Positions 62,087 through 64,000 of a DNA stretch of 64,000 bases are shown in pieces. The stretch covers positions 1-64,000 of the forward strand of contig CAJULP010000068.1 in assembly GCA_910587295.1 (NCBI GenBank). The letters run 5' to 3'. A model generated the notes under the pieces. The model had not been told where the DNA came from. It made no database searches and saw only the letters and a program-made list of their open reading frames with translations. The translations under genes and the position numbers were made by a program. The stretch is from an uncultured Lachnospiraceae bacterium (GTDB taxonomy: Bacteria; Bacillota; Clostridia; Lachnospirales; Lachnospiraceae). How positions within the stretch are numbered: position 1 is the stretch's first letter; every line of letters begins with the position of its first letter.

Positions 62087-64000
62087 ATGCGCAGACACAT
62101 TTCAGTCAAAAACTTTTTTTACACATTATTATTTACATTTATACTTTCCTCCATTATTTCCACGCTGATCCTTACCGTTTTTTCTTACCGTTAACTACAT
62201 AAATTCCATTACGTCCACTATCAAAAAGGCAAACCAGCAGCTTTTATCCCAGACCAACTTCGCCATTGACCAGATGGATGAAAATGTAGGCCGCCTTGCC
62301 AGCTCCTTTCTCACCAACAGCCATATCATGGCCTATTTATACTCCCTTGACATTGAAAGCACTATCCCGGTGCTCACCGCCAATGACCTGAAAAAACAGT
62401 TGCTGGCCCTCCCTTATGTGGAAAGTGTCTATCTTTTTAATGGAACCAACGGTTATATTTATTCCTCCAAAACAGGTTACCAGACATCTCTTAGCGATTT
62501 TGAAGACCCCGGCGCAGCCACCCTGCTTAAGGACAGGAACTTTTTATCTTCAGGCGCCAAACGCCCCGTTCCCGGTTCGAAAGATCCAAGAACCGGCGCC
62601 GTAAAAACTATCAGCTACTACTTCCCCATGGATTCTTCTGACGGTCTTAACGACATCATTGTCATCAATATCTCCATCTCCTCGTTGACAGATTCCATTG
62701 ATTCGTTAAAACGGCTGACCGCCGCTTCCGGATCCGGCTTTATTTTGCTGGATGAAAACAAATCCTTCCTTATCGGAATTGTCAGTGGCAGCATGGAGGA
62801 TGACGGAAACTGGCTCTCCTGTGCGTTACAGACAATCTCTTCCCGTGAAGAGCCGGACAACAGCTTTGTGAAAATAAACGGTTCCTACTATTTTCAGGTT
62901 TCCACCAGTAATAACCGTTATGGCTGGTACTTGCTCCAATACGTATCCGCCAAAGATATTTTTCAGGATGTGGTTTTTACCACCCTTACCGGGTTTTTAC
63001 TGTTCCTGTGCGTTCTGGGAATCAGCTTCCTGTTTTGTATGTATTTCAGCCGGCGCCTTAACACGCCCGTACAGTCCCTGTTAAGCCACAACCAACAGCT
63101 AAGCACCCTGCAGCGCAAGACCAGATATTCCCGGATCCAGAACTTTTTAAACCGGCTGCTGGAAAATAACAGCTTAGATTCCCCTGACCAAACCAGACAA
63201 CAGTTAGGGCATCTGGGTCTTTCATATCTGGAAGGAGAAAAACTCTGTATGGCAGTTTTTAAAATAGACAATTAGCGGCAGTTTTTATCCCTTCAAAATC
63301 CGGAAGACCTGTGGGCGATGCGCTTTTCTGCCGTCAACATCATGGAAGAGCTGGCCTCCACCGCTTTCCCCTGCAATGCGTTCAGTTGCGGATCATTTGA
63401 TAAACGGACAGGCCGAATCCGCCTGGTCTGATTACCATGGGCTGCCAGCCAACTATTCACTTATAGCTACAATGAGATCATGTCCACCATCATCCGAATG
63501 ACTTATATGGTCTATGAGCGCCTGATTGAGAAATACCTCATGATAAAGGATGGCCTTACGCAAAACACGAAAAGCCTCCTGGCCAATCTGGAATACGCCG
63601 AGATTGCGGAAGACATCCACAATCATGTGCGCGTCTTTTTGGATGAGACCGCTGACGCCATCCGGAAATTAAAGGAAGACCCCGCCCAGCAAAACGCCGC
63701 CATCATATCGGAAAAAATGACCGCTATCATAAAGCTTGAATACGCAAACCCCACCCTGTGCCTTTGTTCCATAGCCGATAAGATTGGCTTATCCACCAAT
63801 TATGCCGGACATATGTTTAAGCAAAGTATCGGTATGTCAGTTTCGCAGTATATTCTGGAATTGCGTATGGGGCAGGTGGCCCGCCTCTTGCAGACCACCT
63901 CTCTTCCCATACAACAGATTTTAGAAAAAGTAGGATTAGAAAAGAATAATTATTTTTACACCCGGTTTAAAAATCATTTCGGGATGTCACTTAGCGAGTA
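62087..64000 (+). pseudogene. Cache-AraC transcriptional regulator, multiply disrupted
   Basis: Start ATG 62087 with GGGGAGG upstream. The first helix (FTFILSSIISTLILTVFSYR) runs to a TAA at 62194; one surplus T at CCGTTAAC breaks the frame, after which NYINSITSTIKKANQQLL continues in a second frame. The extracellular Cache domain, second helix and linker are in one frame (62274-63275) up to a TAG. Further shifts lie near 63390-63450, and the AraC HTH (LCSIADKIGLSTNYAGHMFK...) is in yet another frame to the window end. The gene is divergent from the sugar operon it should control. Beyond 64000 it continues. Confidence 0.8.

Noticed and set aside
1..64000. CRISPR arrays, rRNA or tRNA genes
   Set aside because: No regularly spaced direct repeats and no rRNA or cloverleaf-like segments were noticed by eye.

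Overview
The window looks like chromosome of an anaerobic gut Clostridia species, most likely Lachnospiraceae. The reasons are moderate GC, strong AGGAGG ribosome sites, near-consensus -35/-10 promoters, and gene families typical of that group: a large non-LPXTG surface protein, a CmpB-type membrane protein, DUF4860, the radical-SAM/TIGR03915 pair, PocR-AraC regulators, RamA-like corrinoid activators, LplB-type sugar ABC permeases and many XRE-HTH regulators. I cannot name a species from sequence alone. No rRNA, tRNA or CRISPR array was seen.

Layout. 1-574: partial Rpn-family nuclease gene. 890-6135 (minus): operon of a 1607-aa membrane-anchored surface protein followed by two related small membrane proteins. 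6376-8450 (plus): degenerate GGDEF membrane protein, ECF sigma factor and putative anti-sigma partner. 8517-9116: signal peptidase I. 9290-14295 (plus): a compact type IV filament-like operon (transglutaminase lipoprotein, GspF/PilC, four small pilin-like or membrane proteins, PilT-like ATPase). 14330-28611: housekeeping and regulatory genes (CmpB-like protein, an autoregulated HTH/membrane pair with a three-site operator array, GH13 enzyme, Rad3-like helicase, HPr-like protein, probably SOS-controlled radical-SAM pair, RarA, an ABC exporter with an HTH-TPR regulator). 28812-31742: an HTH-ABC ATPase fusion with a BceB-like permease, then a small P-loop kinase.

31730-37092 is a decaying ABC-transporter and LytTR two-component region: two permeases and the kinase are disrupted. 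37079-41990 is an apparently intact two-component system plus MacB/FtsX transporter, with an identical operator at both of its promoters. 42041-45120 is a graveyard of mobile-element pieces: polyvalent-protein tail, HTH fragment, doubly broken Abi gene behind a small structured RNA-like leader, recombinase tail, sigma-like gene and a DUF3892 protein.

45126-52778 is a corrinoid methyl-transfer locus: three UroD-family proteins, a cobalamin-binding protein, a RamA-like reactivase and a PocR-AraC regulator. Its methyl donor cannot be read from sequence. 52881-64000 is a glycan-use locus: GH38 alpha-mannosidase, a putative second glycosidase, sugar ABC transporter, Gfo/Idh oxidoreductase and a Cache-AraC regulator. 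Five genes in it carry disruptive lesions, two of them one-base contractions of A7 tracts, so it is either a decaying pathway or affected by homopolymer sequence errors.

The most interesting candidates for undescribed biology are the minimal filament operon, the corrinoid methyltransferase cluster, the surface protein with its two small membrane partners, and the RNA-like leader in front of the Abi gene.
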